Assembly (NCBI GenBank): GCA_046263055.1 | Contig: JBHELO010000108.1 | Coordinates: 1 to 39,016, forward strand | DNA from: DATAQC01 sp046263055 | GTDB taxonomy: Bacteria > Actinomycetota > Acidimicrobiia > Acidimicrobiales > AC-14 | Direction of reading: 5' to 3' | DNA: 39,016 bases | Shown here: positions 14,847-22,204 of the stretch, piece by piece | How positions within the stretch are numbered: the first letter of the stretch is position 1 | How the letters are laid out: every line of letters begins with the position of its first letter | Made by a program: the position numbers and the translations under genes | The notes under the pieces: model-generated | The model's input: the letters and a program-made list of their open reading frames with translations, nothing else | What the model was told of the DNA's origin: nothing | Database searches by the model: none

Positions 14847-17459
14847 TCACCGCCCGGCGCGGGCGGCGGCCCGGGCCCGGCGGCTCCCGGCCCGGGCGGC
14901 GGCGGCGGCCAGGGCACCGAGCCCGCCGGCCTCGTACCTGGCCGCTGCCCGCCGCGACAGGGACCGGGCCCGGGCTACCACCGACGACGGGACCGCCACC
15001 ACCCCTCGGGCGGCCGGGTCGGCCGCCTCCGGGCTCACCGCCGGCAGGGAGGCGGCGGTGGTGAACGGCTCGTCGTTGGCCACCGCCACCCAGGGCGACG
15101 CCGCCGCCCGGGGGGGGAGCTCGGCGGTCAGGATGTCGAGGTACCGGCGGGCCTGCAGGTGGGGCGACCACCGCAGGAGGGCGGCCCGCCGGGCCCGGGA
15201 ACCGATGGCGTCCCGGCGGGCGTGGTCCACCACCAGGAGCTCGAGGGCGGCGGCCCAGTCCTCGGGGGTCGCCGCCAGCAGCGCCGTCTCGCCGTCCACG
15301 ACCGCGTCGCCGAACGGCTCGGTCGGGCTGGCCACCGTGGGCGTCGCCACCAAGGCCGCCTCCAACCACTTGATGGCGCTCTTGGCCTCGTTGAACCGGC
15401 TGCCGGGCGTGAGCGGGGCCAGGTTGACGTCGACGTCGCGCAGGAGCGCGGGGAGCTCGGTCCAGTCCCGGTACGGCAGCCGGCGGACCCGGTGGCCGAG
15501 GCGGTGGAGGGCGGGGCCGCCGGCCACGTGGCCCCCCAGCCACAGCTCGATGTCGGGCACCCGCTCCAGCAGTCCCACCACCACCGGCTCCAGGAACGCC
15601 CAGTCGTCCTCGTGGGTGGTGGTCCCCGACAGGTAGGCCACCCGGGTGGGGCCGGGGGTCCGGGGCCGGGCCAGGGCGGCGGCCGACCGGCGGCCCAGGC
15701 CGGTGCCGACGCCGTTGTCGAACCGGAAGGCGGGGAGGCCGGTCACCCGGTGGGCGTGGCGGCAGAGCAGGCCGGTGCTGCCGATGAAGGCGTCGCACGC
15801 CTCCATGGTCGTGCGGTACCGGCGCACGCCTTCCAGCCACAGCGCCGCCTCGTCCGGTGGCAACAGGCCCAGGGCCGGGATCTCGGCGGCCAGGTCGGGG
15901 TCGAAGATCAGGTCGTCCACGTCGAAGAACGCCGGCGTGCCGGCGGCCCGGAAGCCGGCCACCAGGTCCAAGACCTGGGGCGTGGCCGGTACGCGGTACA
16001 CGACCACCGCGTCGGCCCCGGCGACCGCCTTGACGGCTCGCGAGTCCCGGTAGTGCAGGATCTCGGTGGCCACCCCCACCAGCCCCAGCGCCTCGGCGGG
16101 GAACCAGGCCCGGTACCGCAGGGGGGCGCCGTCGATGCCCACCAGGAACACCACCCGCACCACCCGCCGACCACCGGTGCCGGGTGCCGGGGCGGGAGTG
16201 GCCGGCGGCGAGTGCGGGACGGACGGCGACGGCGCGGCGGCGGAAGGGGGCCCGGCCACCAGGCGGGCGTAGCGGGACTGCAGGGCCGCCACCTGGTCGT
16301 CTACGGTCCGCACCCGGACCCGGTGGCAGCCCTCCCTCAGACGGACCAGTAGGGGCGGGTCGTCGAGGAGGCGCTCGATGGCGGCGGCCAGGGCCCGGTG
16401 GTCGTCGGTGGGCACGAGGAGGCCGTTGGCGCCGTCGGCCACCACCTCCTCGGGGCCGATGCAGTCGGTGGACACCACCGGGACGCCCCGCACCAGCGCC
16501 TCCCGGGTGATCAGGGAGTGCGATTCGCGCATGACCGAGGGCACCACCACCACGTCGGCCCCCGCCAGCACCTCGTCGAGGCGCTCGGGGTCGAACGCCG
16601 GGCGGGCCTCCACCGCCAGGCCGTCGAGGGCGCCCGGGTGGTCCTTCAGGTAGCGGTCGATGCCGTAGGCCCGCAGGCACCAGCCCGTCCGGTCGGCGAT
16701 GCGGGCGGCCGCCGCCAGCAGGACGTGGACGCCCTTCATGCGGTCGGCGCCACCCGTGTAGACCAGGCGCAGCGGTGCCCCGGGCGCCGGCTCCGGACGG
16801 CGCCCGGGCGACGGCGGCGTGGCCGCCAGGCCGTTCTCGTCCACCTCCAGGCGGGCGGGCGCCACGCCGTTGGCGGCCAGGACCTCGGCCGCCGTCCGCG
16901 ACGGCGCCAGGACGAGGTCGGCGGCCGCCAGCCGCTCCCGCAACCACGCGTTGCGCCCGGCCAGCCAATCGTGGTCCACCTCGCACTGGCAGTCGGCGGC
17001 GTCCACCACCAGTGGGCACGGGTGGCCGGCGCGGTCCACGAGGAACTGGCGGGCGCACACCCACCAGAAGTCGTGCATGGTCACGACCACCCTGGCCCCT
17101 CGGCGCCCGGCCACGTCCAGCAGCCCCGCGCCCAGGCTCTGCAGGGAGTGCAGGTGGACGACGTCGGGGCGGACGAGATCGACGTAGCGGGCGAAGGCGG
17201 CGGCCACCGGGGGGTTGTCGTAGGTCCGCCGGTCGGACCACGCCGTCCACGGGGTGGTGGCGATCCACCGCACCGCCAGGCCGGTCTCGTCCTCCTCGTC
17301 CCACGTGTCGAGCGGCTCCCGGCCCGGGCCCAGCCAGCCGGCGTACACCGATACGTCGTGGCCCCGGGCCCGCAGCCCCCGGGCCAGGGATCGGGGGACC
17401 AGGGTGCCCCCGCTGACGAAGTTGGGCGGGTAGTGGCCGGAGACGACCAGGACGCGCAT
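14847..17459 (-). CDS. Double glycosyltransferase: two GT4-type domains in one chain
   Basis: An 870-residue protein with two complete GT-B enzymes. Domain 1 (about 1-385) begins RVLVVSGHYPPNFVSGG and has VVHLHSLQSLGAGLL, VVVTMHDFWWVCARQF, LVYTGGADRMKGVHVLL and the C-terminal signature SLITREALVRGVPVVSTD. A Pro/Ala/Ser linker (about 388-415) follows. Domain 2 (about 416-780) has FLVGIDGAPLRYRAWFPAEA, FFDVDDLIFDP, DNGVGTGL, YLSGTTTHEDDWAFLEP and FNEAKSAIKWLEAALVATP. The last 90 residues are Ala/Arg-rich. Fusing two transferases suggests two consecutive sugars added without release. A TAGGGT box lies 8 bases before the ATG. The divergent neighbour is a methyltransferase that may act on the same glycan. 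Confidence 0.9.
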   Translation of the reverse strand: MRVLVVSGHYPPNFVSGGTLVPRSLARGLRARGHDVSVYAGWLGPGREPLDTWDEEDETGLAVRWIATTPWTAWSDRRTYDNPPVAAAFARYVDLVRPDVVHLHSLQSLGAGLLDVAGRRGARVVVTMHDFWWVCARQFLVDRAGHPCPLVVDAADCQCEVDHDWLAGRNAWLRERLAAADLVLAPSRTAAEVLAANGVAPARLEVDENGLAATPPSPGRRPEPAPGAPLRLVYTGGADRMKGVHVLLAAAARIADRTGWCLRAYGIDRYLKDHPGALDGLAVEARPAFDPERLDEVLAGADVVVVPSVMRESHSLITREALVRGVPVVSTDCIGPEEVVADGANGLLVPTDDHRALAAAIERLLDDPPLLVRLREGCHRVRVRTVDDQVAALQSRYARLVAGPPSAAAPSPSVPHSPPATPAPAPGTGGRRVVRVVFLVGIDGAPLRYRAWFPAEALGLVGVATEILHYRDSRAVKAVAGADAVVVYRVPATPQVLDLVAGFRAAGTPAFFDVDDLIFDPDLAAEIPALGLLPPDEAALWLEGVRRYRTTMEACDAFIGSTGLLCRHAHRVTGLPAFRFDNGVGTGLGRRSAAALARPRTPGPTRVAYLSGTTTHEDDWAFLEPVVVGLLERVPDIELWLGGHVAGGPALHRLGHRVRRLPYRDWTELPALLRDVDVNLAPLTPGSRFNEAKSAIKWLEAALVATPTVASPTEPFGDAVVDGETALLAATPEDWAAALELLVVDHARRDAIGSRARRAALLRWSPHLQARRYLDILTAELPPRAAASPWVAVANDEPFTTAASLPAVSPEAADPAARGVVAVPSSVVARARSLSRRAAARYEAGGLGALAAAAARAGSRRARAAARAGR

Positions 17460-17467
17460 GTGGGCGG

Positions 17468-17473
17468 ACCCTA
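17468..17473 (-). promoter_or_regulatory. -10 element (TAGGGT) of the double GT4 gene
   Basis: On the minus strand TAGGGT ends 8 bases before the ATG, predicting a leaderless or nearly leaderless mRNA. Confidence 0.45.
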
Positions 17474-17513
17474 TCCCGGGCGCCGCTCCCCGCCGCCCCG
17501 ACGGCCGGGCGGC

Positions 17514-17519
17514 TACCGT
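17514..17519 (+). promoter_or_regulatory. -10 element (TACCGT) of the methyltransferase gene
   Basis: TACCGT predicts RNA starting near 17526 and a leader of about 27 bases with GAGG (17542-17545) as ribosome site. It is divergent from the promoter at 17468. Confidence 0.4.
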
Positions 17520-17552
17520 GACCGGCGCGCCCGGACCCAACGAGGACGGCAC

Positions 17553-18194
17553 GTGCCCGCACGATCCCACCCCGAGCCCGCCGACACCCGCACCGGTGCC
17601 TACACCCGCCGCCTGGCCAGCCTGGAAGGGGCCCGGTGGAAGCAGGTCCTGGACGTGCAGCGCCCGTACCGGTGGAACCTCCGCCGCCTGCACCTCGGTC
17701 GGACGCTCGACGTGGGGTGCGGCCTGGGACGCAATTTGGCAGCGCTGGCCCCCGGCAGCGTGGGCGTGGACCACAACCCGGAGTCGGTGGCCCTGGCCCG
17801 GTCCCGGGGCCTGGCGGCCATGATCCCCGAGGAGCTGGAGGCGTCCGGCGCCCCGGGCGCCGACCCATTCGACTCCCTGCTGTTCGCCCACGTGATCGAG
17901 CACATGGACGAGCCCGCCGGGCGACGGCTGGTGGCGACCTACCTCCGCTGGTTGCGCCCCGGCGGGACGGTGGCCTTCATCTGCCCTCAGGAGCGGGGCT
18001 ACGCCAGCGACGAGACCCACGTTCGGTTCGTGGACCTCGCCGACCTCGCCCGCCTGGCCGCCGACGTGGGGTTGGAAGCGGTCCGCCGGTACTCGTTCCC
18101 GTTGCCCCGCCTCGCCGGCCGCCTGTTCACCTACAACGAGTTCGTGCTCCTGGCCCGCCTATCCCCACCCGGCGCCGACGGGGCGGCGGGCTGA
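17553..18194 (+). CDS. SAM-dependent methyltransferase, class I
   Basis: A 213-residue cytoplasmic methyltransferase. LGRTLDVGCGLGRNLAAL carries SAM motif I near residue 52, and VGVDHNPESVALARSRG follows as motif II. HVIEHMDEPAGRRLV and LRWLRPGGTVAFICP give the later motifs of the type-11/23 group. The start is GTG 17553 with GAGG seven bases upstream; no other start fits between the promoter and the first conserved motif. The sequence ends PPGADGAAG. In a glycan locus, O-methylation or capping of a sugar is a reasonable guess, but the substrate is unknown. The stop lies in a hairpin shared with the convergent gene. Confidence 0.87.
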   Translation: MPARSHPEPADTRTGAYTRRLASLEGARWKQVLDVQRPYRWNLRRLHLGRTLDVGCGLGRNLAALAPGSVGVDHNPESVALARSRGLAAMIPEELEASGAPGADPFDSLLFAHVIEHMDEPAGRRLVATYLRWLRPGGTVAFICPQERGYASDETHVRFVDLADLARLAADVGLEAVRRYSFPLPRLAGRLFTYNEFVLLARLSPPGADGAAG

Positions 18195-18206
18195 GCCAGC
18201 TCAGCC
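18189..18206. terminator. Bidirectional terminator spanning two stop codons
   Basis: GGCTGAG (18189-18195), loop CCAG, CTCAGCC (18200-18206). The TGA of the methyltransferase and the TGA of the minus-strand gene sit in opposite arms of one perfect 7-bp hairpin. Confidence 0.45.
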
Positions 18207-18665
18207 GGCGATCTCGATCGATCCCACCACCGAGCGGGCCCGGGGCGCGAGCTGGGACCGCTGGCCGGCGTCGCCGATCACCACGTACAGGCAGAACGCC
18301 CGGCCATTGGCGCTGAAGAAGGTCTGGCTCCCGGCCTGGTTGGGGAGGGCCCGCAGGAGGGTGGCGGGGCTGAAATCGCCGGGACCCAGGGTGGGCGGGC
18401 CCGAGGCCGCGAAGAGCGGGGTACCGACGCTCTCCGGGCCGTACTCGACCAGCATGACCAGGACGTCGGAGGGTGCCATGCGCTCGACCGCGCCGTTGCC
18501 GAAGTCGGCGACCACCGCCGGGAGGCCGAAGCTGGCCACCTGGAGGGCGGCGCCGGACTGGCCACCCCGCTCGGCCGAGAACCGGTCCAGGTCCCGCCGG
18601 AAGATCCGGCCGTCCCACCCGCCGGGCAGGTCGACGGCCAAGCGGTGCCCCGTCAGCTTCGGCAC
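18201..18665 (-). CDS. Conserved-looking protein of unknown function
   Basis: 154 residues from GTG 18665, the only start in the frame that does not run back into the upstream gene. GGGGGG lies about 9 bases before it. I do not recognise the family. No signal peptide or membrane helix is seen. It looks like a compact beta-rich domain (HRLAVDLPGGWDGRIFRR, VASFGLPAVVADFGNGAVE, DVLVMLVEYGPESVGTPLF, FSANGRAFCLYVVIGDAG), with one cysteine. A 14-codon ORF (18653-18697, peptide MRPGGAGGRPTCRS) overlaps the upstream stop as ATGA and runs into this start, so ribosomes may be passed along. It is the last gene of the MauA-like/thioredoxin unit, so it may assist the same exported redox protein. Confidence 0.6.
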   Translation of the reverse strand: MPKLTGHRLAVDLPGGWDGRIFRRDLDRFSAERGGQSGAALQVASFGLPAVVADFGNGAVERMAPSDVLVMLVEYGPESVGTPLFAASGPPTLGPGDFSPATLLRALPNQAGSQTFFSANGRAFCLYVVIGDAGQRSQLAPRARSVVGSIEIAG

Positions 18666-18693
18666 GTCGGCCGCCCCCCGGCGCCACCGGGCC

Positions 18694-19440
18694 TCATGCC
18701 GGCGCCTCGCCCCGGTCCGACGGGGCCTCGACGGCGGCCTGGTACAGGCTGGGGTCGCCGGGGCCGATGCCGGCCGCCGCCAGCTCCAGGTCGGTGCGGA
18801 GCTCCCCGCGGCCGGACCGGACACCGGCCCGAGCCCGGCGCAGGGCGGCCTCGTCGTCGGCCAGCGCCCGGTCGAGCAGCGTGGCCACCCGGTCCCACGA
18901 GGTGGTCGCCCCCTCGCCCACCACCTTCCCCGACGCCCGGACGTACACGAAGTAGGGCGCGACGGGAATGCCGTAGTCCCGCCACGCGGCGCTGGACATC
19001 ACGGTGACGGCGCCCGGCGGCGCCAGGTCGGCCACGCTGGCCTCGCTCTCCGCCTCGGGGCCCTTGGTGACCACCACCAGCCGGGCGCCGCCGGGGACCG
19101 CCGGCTGGGGCGAGCGCAGGTCCTGCCAGAAGCCGGTGCACGTGAGGCAGCCGGTGGAGAGGAAGGCCAGCAGGGTGTCGCGGTCGCTCCCCACCACGCC
19201 CACCGCCACCGAGCCGCCGCCCGGGGCCATCCCGGCCACGTCGAAGGCGTCGGCCCTCACCGCCGTGCGGGGAAGGGTGGCCAGCCGGGCCGCTGCGCCC
19301 CCGCCCGGCAGCGGCTGGTCGAGCCCCCCGCCCAGGTCGTGCAGGGCGCGGAGGATCTCGGCGTGGCTGCGCAGCAAGCCGGCCACGAGGACGGCGAGGA
19401 GCACGATCGCCACCGTCTCGGTCACCAGCAGGGCCAGCAT
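18694..19440 (-). CDS. Membrane-anchored thioredoxin-fold protein (MauD/TlpA-like)
   Basis: A 248-residue protein with one N-terminal membrane helix (LALLVTETVAIVLLAVLVAG). The extracytoplasmic domain has a thioredoxin fold with the active-site pair Cys98-Leu-Thr-Cys101 in FLSTGCLTCTGFW. LVVVTKGPEAE and YGIPVAPYFVYV (the cis-proline region) follow at the expected places. MauD of methylamine dehydrogenase clusters has the same layout and helps form the many disulfides of the light chain. The gene directly upstream encodes a 22-cysteine MauA-like protein, 16 bases away, which strongly fits this role. Ribosome site GGAGGGG (19447-19453) lies 6 bases before the ATG. Cytochrome-maturation TlpA is the alternative; context favours MauD-like. 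Confidence 0.8.
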   Translation of the reverse strand: MLALLVTETVAIVLLAVLVAGLLRSHAEILRALHDLGGGLDQPLPGGGAAARLATLPRTAVRADAFDVAGMAPGGGSVAVGVVGSDRDTLLAFLSTGCLTCTGFWQDLRSPQPAVPGGARLVVVTKGPEAESEASVADLAPPGAVTVMSSAAWRDYGIPVAPYFVYVRASGKVVGEGATTSWDRVATLLDRALADDEAALRRARAGVRSGRGELRTDLELAAAGIGPGDPSLYQAAVEAPSDRGEAPA

Positions 19441-19456
19441 GGCGCTCCCCTCCGCC

Positions 19457-20596
19457 TCAGCGCGAGGCCCAGCGCAGGGGCCGGTCCCCGACGTCGCCGA
19501 ACACGAAGGACGCGTCGGCCGCCCCTGGCGCGAAGGTGTTCTTGAGGTACCACGTGTCGCCCCGGACGACGCCGAGGGTGTCGACGCCGTCGGCGTTCCA
19601 GTCCCCCACCACCGGCACGTCGCCGGGGAGGCCGTTGCCGAACGACGTCACGATGTCGGCGGCGCCGCCGGTGAAGCTGTTCTTGAGGTACCAGACGTTG
19701 CCCCGGACGATCCCCGGGGTGTCGATGCCGTCGCCGTTCCAGTCCCCGACCACCGGGTAGTCGCCGGGGAGGCCGTCGCCGAACGACGTCACGATGTCGG
19801 CGGCGCCGCCCGCGAAGCTGTTCTTCAGGTACCAGACGTTGCCCCGGACGACCCCGGGGGTCTTGGTGCCGTCGCCGTTCCAGTCCCCCATGACCGGGAA
19901 GTCGCCGGGGAGGCCGTTGCCGAACGACGTCACCACGTCGGCCGGACCGGAGGTGAGGCTGGAGCGCAGGTAGAAGCGGTTGCCCCGCACGATGGCCGGC
20001 AGCGACCGGGCGATGACGGGGCGGTGCAGGCACGGGGCGTCGTGGCCCGCCGTGCTCTGGTCGGTGAGGCTGTTGGTGGAGCAGGCGGGGTCGAGCTGCC
20101 ACGGCGGCGTGCAGGTGACCACCCGGCACATGATCGGGGGCGCGCCGGGGATCTCGTTGTGGCACTGGCCATACCGGAAGGCGTTGCAACACTTCCGGCG
20201 GTTGTTGCAGTTTCCACCCGCGCAGTCGCAGCCGCAGGCCGTTCCCGCCAGCAGGTTGCAGTCGATGTAGTAGCGGGGCGCCGACCCGTCGGCGCTGCAG
20301 AAGGCGGTGCCATCCGCCTTCCACCAGCCTCCGGCGAAGGTGCCCGCCGGGCAGGCGTTGCTCCCGGTGAGGGTGCAGCAGAACTCCGTGTAGCCGTCGC
20401 AGCAGGCGCCCCCACAGTCGCAGCTCCGGTTGGCGCAGCCACAGATGGCGGCGTAGGCCGTCATCGGCCGCAACAGGTAGCGCACGGGAGCCACCGTCAG
20501 GGCGCTGCCCACCATGGCCGCCCGGGTGAGGAACCCCCGGCGGGAGGTGCGCGTCTCGAGGAAGGACCCGGCGGCGTCCACGAGGCTCTTGCTCAA
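19457..20596 (-). CDS. Tat-exported Cys-rich protein, methylamine dehydrogenase light-chain-like, with C-terminal repeats
   Basis: 379 residues from TTG 20596 (GGAGG ten bases upstream). A Tat signal SRRGFL (18-23) and a hydrophobic stretch precede a domain (about 50-195) with 22 cysteines: CGCANRSCDCGGACC, EFCCTLTGSNACPAGT, GTACGCDC, RYGQCHNEI and CRVVTCTPPW. The Tat signal, Cys density and the ACPAGTF..GWW block resemble methylamine dehydrogenase light chain (MauA), whose two tryptophans form the TTQ cofactor. Candidates here are Trp91/92 and Trp166, which is inference. No heavy chain (MauB) or MauG is in the window. Residues 209-379 are three repeats of 46-47 residues plus a half unit ending GDRPLRW, the module also found at 5791 and 8396. 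The fold is exported already folded, as Tat requires. The enzyme activity is unproven; a structural or sensory role is possible. Confidence 0.75.
   Translation of the reverse strand: MSKSLVDAAGSFLETRTSRRGFLTRAAMVGSALTVAPVRYLLRPMTAYAAICGCANRSCDCGGACCDGYTEFCCTLTGSNACPAGTFAGGWWKADGTAFCSADGSAPRYYIDCNLLAGTACGCDCAGGNCNNRRKCCNAFRYGQCHNEIPGAPPIMCRVVTCTPPWQLDPACSTNSLTDQSTAGHDAPCLHRPVIARSLPAIVRGNRFYLRSSLTSGPADVVTSFGNGLPGDFPVMGDWNGDGTKTPGVVRGNVWYLKNSFAGGAADIVTSFGDGLPGDYPVVGDWNGDGIDTPGIVRGNVWYLKNSFTGGAADIVTSFGNGLPGDVPVVGDWNADGVDTLGVVRGDTWYLKNTFAPGAADASFVFGDVGDRPLRWASR
19460..19972 (-). repeat. Three and a half tandem repeat units in the MauA-like gene
   Basis: Begins at codon 209 (YLRSSL). Units carry TSFGNGLPGD, two residues longer than TFGDAGD in the other two proteins, then P(V)VGDWNGDG..TPG. 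This is a distinct sub-lineage of the module rather than a recent copy. Confidence 0.8.
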
Positions 20597-20700
20597 CCCG
20601 CCCTCACCTCCGCCTCGGCGGCGCCCATGCTGCCGCGGGGCCGCCGACCGGCAACCGGGGACCACTCCGCCACCACGTGGGGCTCCGCCAGCACCGTCAC
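20593..20700 (-). CDS. Possible 35-residue leaderless ORF ahead of the MauA-like gene
   Basis: GTG 20700 lies 7 bases after a TAGGCT box. The frame (starting MTVLAEPHVVAEWSPVAG) ends in TGA that overlaps the TTG start of the next gene (TTGA at 20593-20596). With promoter, start and coupling all in place, it is either a real small protein or a leader that delivers ribosomes to the rare TTG start. There is no membrane helix or cysteine. It occupies much of the otherwise gene-free 20597-20956 stretch. Confidence 0.4.
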   Translation of the reverse strand: MTVLAEPHVVAEWSPVAGRRPRGSMGAAEAEVRAG

Positions 20701-20707
20701 CCGGCCG

Positions 20708-20713
20708 AGCCTA
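20708..20713 (-). promoter_or_regulatory. -10 element (TAGGCT) of the MauA-like unit
   Basis: On the minus strand TAGGCT is followed by 7 bases and GTG 20700. Its -35 region falls inside the first of two 28-bp direct repeats. Confidence 0.5.
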
Positions 20714-20718
20714 CCCGT

Positions 20719-20790
20719 CCCGCCGGCTGCAATACCGGTGGCGGCCCGGCGTGCCGGGCCGCCCCGCCGGCTGGCATACCGGTGGCGGCC
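20719..20790. repeat. Pair of 28-bp direct repeats in the divergent intergenic region
   Basis: Copies at 20719-20746 and 20763-20790 share 26 of 28 bases, with core ATACCGGTGGCGGCC and left end CCCGCCGGCTG. Their centres are 44 bases apart, close to four helical turns. They lie between the MauA-like unit and wzt and cover the -35 zone of the former. They may be regulator sites. 20791-20956 otherwise holds only the wzt ribosome site. Confidence 0.6.
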
Positions 20791-20956
20791 GATCCGTCCC
20801 GGAGGCCCGACCGGTCCGCGTGGCAGACTGGCCGCCCGGTCGCCACCGCCCCGCCGGCCGCCCGACCGAGCCTCCCGGCGAGGGCGGCGGCAGATGCTCG
20901 ACCCCGGCGCCCGGGAGACCCAGCCCCCGGCCTGCGCCCGCCCGGCGGAGGAGCCT

Positions 20957-22171
20957 GTGACCAACGCCATCTGCGTCGACCACGTGAGCAAGGAGTTCCG
21001 GCTCTACCAGGAGCGGAACCAGTCGCTGAAGGCTGCCGTCATGCGCCGGGGCCGGGCCCGCTACGAGGACCTGCTGGCGCTGGACGACGTGAGCCTGGAG
21101 ATCCCCGCCGGCTCCACCTTCGGGCTGATCGGGCGCAACGGCTCGGGCAAGAGCACGCTGCTCAAGTGCATGGCCAGGATCCTGCGCCCCGACCGCGGCA
21201 CCATCACCGTGGACGGCAAGCTCTCCGCCCTCCTCGAGCTGGGGGCAGGCTTCCACCCCGAGCTGAGCGGCCGGGAGAACGTGTACCTGAACGGGTCCAT
21301 CCTCGGCCTGACCAAGAAGGACCTCGACCGCCGGTTCGACGAGATCGTGGCCTTCGCCGGCCTGGCGCGCTTCATCGACACGCCGGTCAAGAACTACTCC
21401 TCGGGCATGTACGTGCGGCTCGGCTTCTCGGTGGCCATCAACGTCGACCCCGACGTCCTCCTGGTGGACGAGGTCCTGGCCGTCGGGGACGAGACCTTCC
21501 AGCGCAAGTGCAACGAGAAGTTCTCCGAGCTGCGGGCAGCGGGCAAGACCATCGTGCTCGTCTCTCACGGGCTGGGCCCGCTGCGGTCCCTGTGCGACCA
21601 GGCGGCGTGGCTGGACGGCGGCGAGCTGCGGGCGGTGGGCGACGCCGCGGAGGTGATCGACGACTACATCGGCGAGTCGCACGGGGACCGCCAGACGAGC
21701 GACAGCGGCCAGGGCTCCCGATGGGGGTCGGGCGAGGGCCGCATCGAGCGCATCGAGCTGCTGGACGCCGAGGACCGGCCGGTCACCAACGTCCGTTCGG
21801 GGTCGCCGGTGACCCTGCGGTTCAGTTGGTCCACCAGCCAGCCCCTGTCCAAGGCGGTCATCGGCCTGGCCATCCACAACTTGGAGGGCGTCCTGGTCAC
21901 CGGGTGCAACACCCGGGAGACGGCCGCCCTGCCCCAGGTGGTCGAGGGCCGGGGCCACGTGGACTACCGGATCGACAGCCTGGCCCTGCTGCCCGACGCC
22001 TACGACGTGACCGCGTCCTTCACCGACGAGACGTTCCTGCACCCCTACGACTTCTGCTACCGCACGTTCCGCTTCGACGTGGAACCCGCCCACGTCAAGG
22101 ACGTCCTCAGCGGCATCGTGTGGTTCCAGGGCTCGTGGCACGCGGAGTCCGCCCAGCCGGTCCGCAGGTGA
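20957..22171 (+). CDS. wzt: ABC transporter ATPase of polysaccharide export with carbohydrate-binding domain (Wzt)
   Basis: 404-residue ATPase that powers export of a finished, lipid-linked polysaccharide. Walker A GRNGSGKST (59-67), the family-specific signature NYSSGMYVRLGFSVAI, Walker B DVLLVDEVLAVGDE and the H-loop VLVSHGLG are all intact. YQERNQSLKAAV before DDVSLEIP is typical of Wzt/TagH proteins. From about residue 260 a beta-sandwich follows (RIERIELLDAEDRPV, SGSPVTLRFSW, VVEGRGHVDYRI), the Wzt C-terminal domain that reads the chain end of the glycan. Start GTG 20957 has GGAGG at 20947-20951. ATG 20894 would add 21 Pro-rich residues and is less likely. The cognate permease is at 26740, separated by two genes. 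Confidence 0.93.
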   Translation: MTNAICVDHVSKEFRLYQERNQSLKAAVMRRGRARYEDLLALDDVSLEIPAGSTFGLIGRNGSGKSTLLKCMARILRPDRGTITVDGKLSALLELGAGFHPELSGRENVYLNGSILGLTKKDLDRRFDEIVAFAGLARFIDTPVKNYSSGMYVRLGFSVAINVDPDVLLVDEVLAVGDETFQRKCNEKFSELRAAGKTIVLVSHGLGPLRSLCDQAAWLDGGELRAVGDAAEVIDDYIGESHGDRQTSDSGQGSRWGSGEGRIERIELLDAEDRPVTNVRSGSPVTLRFSWSTSQPLSKAVIGLAIHNLEGVLVTGCNTRETAALPQVVEGRGHVDYRIDSLALLPDAYDVTASFTDETFLHPYDFCYRTFRFDVEPAHVKDVLSGIVWFQGSWHAESAQPVRR

Positions 22172-22204
22172 CCGGCGGTCACGGCTGACGGCGGCGACCC
22201 GGCC

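Noticed and set aside
17460..18020. N-terminal extension of the double GT4
   Set aside because: Shadow of the methyltransferase; the ATG at 17459 has a promoter box and matches the GT4 N-terminus.
18653..18697. A 14-codon ORF (ATGA overlap) as a separate gene
   Set aside because: Too short, no own promoter; noted only as a possible ribosome relay to the gene at 18665.
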